From the NCBI RefSeq assembly GCF_946482605.1, contig NZ_CAMLSE010000008.1:62001-126000 (forward strand): 64,000 bases of DNA. The letters are read 5' to 3'. Shown here one piece after another: positions 61,374-64,000 of this stretch (its first letter is position 1; each line of letters starts with the position of its first letter). The notes under the pieces were generated by a model. That model saw nothing but the letters and a program-made list of their open reading frames with translations. It did no database searches and had not been told where the DNA came from. This DNA is from an uncultured Dyadobacter sp. (GTDB lineage: Bacteria > Bacteroidota > Bacteroidia > Cytophagales > Spirosomataceae). A program made the translations under genes and the position numbers.

Positions 61374-61426
61374 ATAAAGGTATTGGGAGAGCATTAAAAA
61401 AAGTTTTCGCCAAAAGATTTACCTTC

Positions 61427-62809
61427 GTGGCTAGTGCGGACAGTTCAACGTTTAAATCTATTCTTGTGCAAAAAAAGGTAACGATTCTGGGTGGCGGAGA
61501 AAGCGGAGCGGGAGCCGCCATTCTTGCGAAATCCAAGGGATTTGATGTTTTCTTATCGGATAAGGGCCTGTTGCATCAGAAGTACAGCGACATTCTGAAC
61601 GGTGAAAGTATTCCCTTCGAACAGGGGCAGCATTCGGAGGAGAGGATACTGGAAAGCGATCTGATCGTGAAAAGCCCCGGGATCCCGGACAAGGCTCCCC
61701 TCATCGTTGCATTAAAAGAAAAAGAAGTGCCGGTCATTTCCGAAATCGAGTTTGCTTCGCGGTATACCGATGCGAAGCTGATTGCGATCACGGGAAGCAA
61801 CGGCAAAACCACCACGACACTTCTTACCTATCACCTGCTCAAAAATGCCGGCCTGAATGTAGGTCTGGCCGGTAACATCGGTGACAGCTTCGCATGGCAG
61901 GTGGCCGAAAAGCATTTTGAATACTATGTGCTGGAGATAAGCAGTTTTCAGCTCGACAATATTGTTGATTTCCATCCTTATATCTCCCTTCTCCTCAACA
62001 TTACACCCGACCACCTGGACCGGTACGGATACGATTTCCAGAATTATGTTGATTCCAAATTTAATATCATCCGGAACCAGCAAGCGGGCGACTACCTGAT
62101 TTACTACAAAGAAAGTGAAGTGATTGCCAATGAACTGGGGAAGCGAAATCCGGCTGTTGCTCGGGTGGAAGTTTCATTGGAAAGCAAGCTGGAATACGGA
62201 TCTTATCTGGAAAACGGAAAGCTGGTTTCCCATATCAATGGGCAGGATTTTGAAGAAGAATTTGGCCGATTGCCGATCAAAGGTCCTCATAATGCGATCA
62301 ATGCCATGGCTGCGATTTCTGTCGCCCAGTTGCTGGGCGTCAGTGAGGCAAAGATCAGTGAAGGCCTCAGATCTTTCAGTAACGCTCCGCACAGGCTGGA
62401 ACAAGTGGAAGTGATAGACGGCGTTACCTATATCAACGATTCGAAGGCGACCAATGTGGATTCTGTATTCTATGCGCTGGGTAGCTTCGACGATCCTGTG
62501 ATTCTGATCGCCGGCGGGGTCGATAAAGGCAATGATTATTCTCAAATAGAAGACCTGGTGAGGAAGAAAGTGAAGGGGCTGATCGTTCTTGGAAAAAGCT
62601 ACGAGAAACTTCAGGATTATTTTTCCGGCAAGGTTCCGCAGATTTACACCACCCAGGACATTCAGGACGCTGTCAACAAGGCAGGAGAATGGGGCGTGCC
62701 CGGAGATGTCGTTTTGTTGTCACCCGCATGCGCGAGTTTTGACCTTTTTCAGAACTACGAAGATCGGGGTGACAAATTTAAAGCTGCGGTCAGAAATCTC
62801 ATCCAATAA
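61427..62809 (+). CDS. murD: UDP-N-acetylmuramoylalanine--D-glutamate ligase
   Basis: 460 residues from GTG 61427. Adds D-Glu to UDP-MurNAc-L-Ala in the cytosol. UDP-binding ILGGGESGAGAA at the start, ATP loop ITGSNGKTTTT, then EISSFQLDNI, LNITPDHLDRY, and NDSKATNVDSV are all seen. Resumes the dcw cluster that broke off after mraY. 28 bases before ftsW. Confidence 0.96.
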   Translation: MASADSSTFKSILVQKKVTILGGGESGAGAAILAKSKGFDVFLSDKGLLHQKYSDILNGESIPFEQGQHSEERILESDLIVKSPGIPDKAPLIVALKEKEVPVISEIEFASRYTDAKLIAITGSNGKTTTTLLTYHLLKNAGLNVGLAGNIGDSFAWQVAEKHFEYYVLEISSFQLDNIVDFHPYISLLLNITPDHLDRYGYDFQNYVDSKFNIIRNQQAGDYLIYYKESEVIANELGKRNPAVARVEVSLESKLEYGSYLENGKLVSHINGQDFEEEFGRLPIKGPHNAINAMAAISVAQLLGVSEAKISEGLRSFSNAPHRLEQVEVIDGVTYINDSKATNVDSVFYALGSFDDPVILIAGGVDKGNDYSQIEDLVRKKVKGLIVLGKSYEKLQDYFSGKVPQIYTTQDIQDAVNKAGEWGVPGDVVLLSPACASFDLFQNYEDRGDKFKAAVRNLIQ

Positions 62810-62837
62810 GTAATCCAATCAATAGCCGGTAAACGAT

Positions 62838-63992
62838 ATGGATTTCCTCCAGAAGACAAGGGAAGATACGCAGGCATGGTTCAGTAAAAACCTGAAAGGT
62901 GACCCCTGGATATGGGGCATATGCATCATCATGCTCTTATGGAGTATCGTGGTGGTATATAGCGCCAGCGTGAAGGACGCTTACAGCCAGATGGACGGGA
63001 ACACGGAATACTATCTTTACAAGCATGCATTGCTGTGTGTATTGTCGCTGATGGTCATGTATTTTGTCCATCGCGTTCCATATATCAAGTTTGTGTATGT
63101 GACGAGGCTGGCCGTGTGGAGTTCTATTCTGCTGTTGATTTTTACGATGTTTTTCGGAACATCGGTGAACGACGCGGCCCGCTGGATCGAGATTCCGGTG
63201 ATCGGGCAGCGCTTCCAGCCTTCGGAATGGGCGAAGGTCGCGCTGGTTGCCCACCTTTCGCTGATCCTGGCGAGGCATATCAAGGGTGGCTGGAACACCC
63301 GCGAGCTGTTTATGGAACCGTTGGCGTTGGTGGGAGTGGTATGCGGGTTGATTTTTGTCAGTAATGTCTCCACCGCAGTCATGCTTGCCGGAATATGCTT
63401 CCTGTTGATGTTCGTAGGGAAAGTACCGCTGCATTATCTTGCATTTACGGCATTAGGACTTGTTTTCTTCGCAACCATTGCCATTTTACTTAATTCAACG
63501 CAACGATCAGGAACGGCACAAAGCAGGATCTCTACTTTTTTTGATAAGGACGTGGTCGTTTATCAGTCGCAGCAATCTTATATGGCCATGGCGCGCGGCG
63601 GACTTTATGGAGAAGGTGTTTCCAAAAGCCGGCAGCGACGCTTTCTTCCGGAGCCGCAGAAGGATTTCATTTTTGCGGTAGCAGTAGAAGAGTACGGCAC
63701 ATTGGGCGGAACCGCATTGATCGTTCTCTATCTTATACTTTTGTACCGGGGCCTGAAAGCCATTGAGGCAACCAAGAGGCCTTTCGGAGGATTGCTTTCT
63801 GCGGGGCTCACTTTCATTGTAGTAAGCCAGGCATTTTCGGCTATGGCGGTCACCGTGGGCCTGGTCCCCGTGACCGGACAGACGCTACCGTTTTTCAGCC
63901 AGGGAGGTACATCCCTGCTTTTTACCGGGATTGCAATGGGGATGATCCTCAGCGTCAGCCGGGGTGAAATTGTGGAGGAAAAGCGTATCTAA
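62838..63992 (+). CDS. ftsW: SEDS peptidoglycan glycosyltransferase FtsW
   Basis: 384 residues, about ten membrane helices. The SEDS polymerase that works with FtsI at the septum. Seen: PSEWAKVALVAHLSL, the large loop with the PEPQKDFIFAVAVEEYG segment (conserved Asp and Glu), and GLVPVTGQTLPFFSQGGTSLL near the end. It follows murD as in the usual order murD-ftsW-murG. Confidence 0.96.
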   Translation: MDFLQKTREDTQAWFSKNLKGDPWIWGICIIMLLWSIVVVYSASVKDAYSQMDGNTEYYLYKHALLCVLSLMVMYFVHRVPYIKFVYVTRLAVWSSILLLIFTMFFGTSVNDAARWIEIPVIGQRFQPSEWAKVALVAHLSLILARHIKGGWNTRELFMEPLALVGVVCGLIFVSNVSTAVMLAGICFLLMFVGKVPLHYLAFTALGLVFFATIAILLNSTQRSGTAQSRISTFFDKDVVVYQSQQSYMAMARGGLYGEGVSKSRQRRFLPEPQKDFIFAVAVEEYGTLGGTALIVLYLILLYRGLKAIEATKRPFGGLLSAGLTFIVVSQAFSAMAVTVGLVPVTGQTLPFFSQGGTSLLFTGIAMGMILSVSRGEIVEEKRI

Positions 63993-63994
63993 TC

Positions 63995-64000
63995 ATGGCA
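63995..64000 (+). CDS. Start of next gene (expected murG), truncated by window end
   Basis: ATGGCA follows the ftsW stop after two bases and is probably the start of the next dcw gene, which in the usual order is murG. Only two codons are visible, so identity is inferred from position alone. Confidence 0.3.

Noticed and set aside
35594..61426. The inserted segment as an integrated mobile island
   Set aside because: No integrase, transposase, attachment repeats or tRNA at the edges, and it holds essential genes such as rpsB and tsf.

Overview
This 64 kb window is chromosomal DNA from a Bacteroidota bacterium. The proteins look most like those of Cytophagales of the Spirosomataceae type (Dyadobacter-like). 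That placement is inferred from protein family types and from promoters of the Bacteroidota form TTG/TTTG-N19..21-TAnnTTTG; no search was run. Shine-Dalgarno signals are weak, base composition is moderate, and gene density is high on both strands. I see no rRNA, tRNA, CRISPR, prophage, transposase or integron. Most of the window is core genome. Accessory traits are two toxin-antitoxin-like pairs (one decayed), two kinds of palindromic repeat, and a peptide-ligase-type operon.

Layout. 1-8.9 kb: 3' part of ispH, a giant alpha-2-macroglobulin lipoprotein, an aquaporin, purB and a small XRE regulator. 9-16.1 kb (minus strand): B12-dependent ribonucleotide reductase nrdJ, then a heme uptake operon (DUF6686 gene, hmuT, hmuU, hmuV, hmuS). 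16.2-20.4 kb: a dicarboxylate symporter, a DUF433/DUF5615 pair, an M3 peptidase and a small lipoprotein. 20.5-24.3 kb: a three-gene glycan module (CDP-paratose-epimerase-like enzyme, GT2 and GT-C glycosyltransferases). 24.3-29.2 kb (minus strand): Rrf2 regulator, a fatty-acid oxidation fusion enzyme with its MarR regulator, and a TlpA-like thioredoxin.

29.3-35.6 kb: the first half of the division and cell wall (dcw) cluster: rsmH, ftsL-like, ftsI, murE, mraY. The second half (murD, ftsW and the start of the next gene) begins only at 61.4 kb. The 25.8 kb between them holds a two-domain esterase; DUF2442 and DUF1338 genes; proC; a three-gene transglutaminase / DUF2126 amidoligase / ATP-grasp-alpha-E operon; pdhB; a DksA-like protein; a repeat array; sbcD; a polysaccharide deacetylase; an acyltransferase; a KdsC-like phosphatase; a DUF2520 protein; a ruined toxin-antitoxin locus; a DUF1080 protein; rplM-rpsI-rpsB-tsf; an ECF sigma factor; a DUF3078 protein; and mscL.

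How they work together: the wall genes make and polymerise a meso-DAP type peptidoglycan (MurE carries DNPR). The heme operon imports heme across the inner membrane and breaks it down. rplM-rpsI-rpsB-tsf form a translation block with a clear promoter and strong terminators. The least understood and most interesting unit is the transglutaminase / ATP-grasp operon at 40.5-47.4 kb, which looks like a dedicated peptide or amide-ligation pathway of unknown product.
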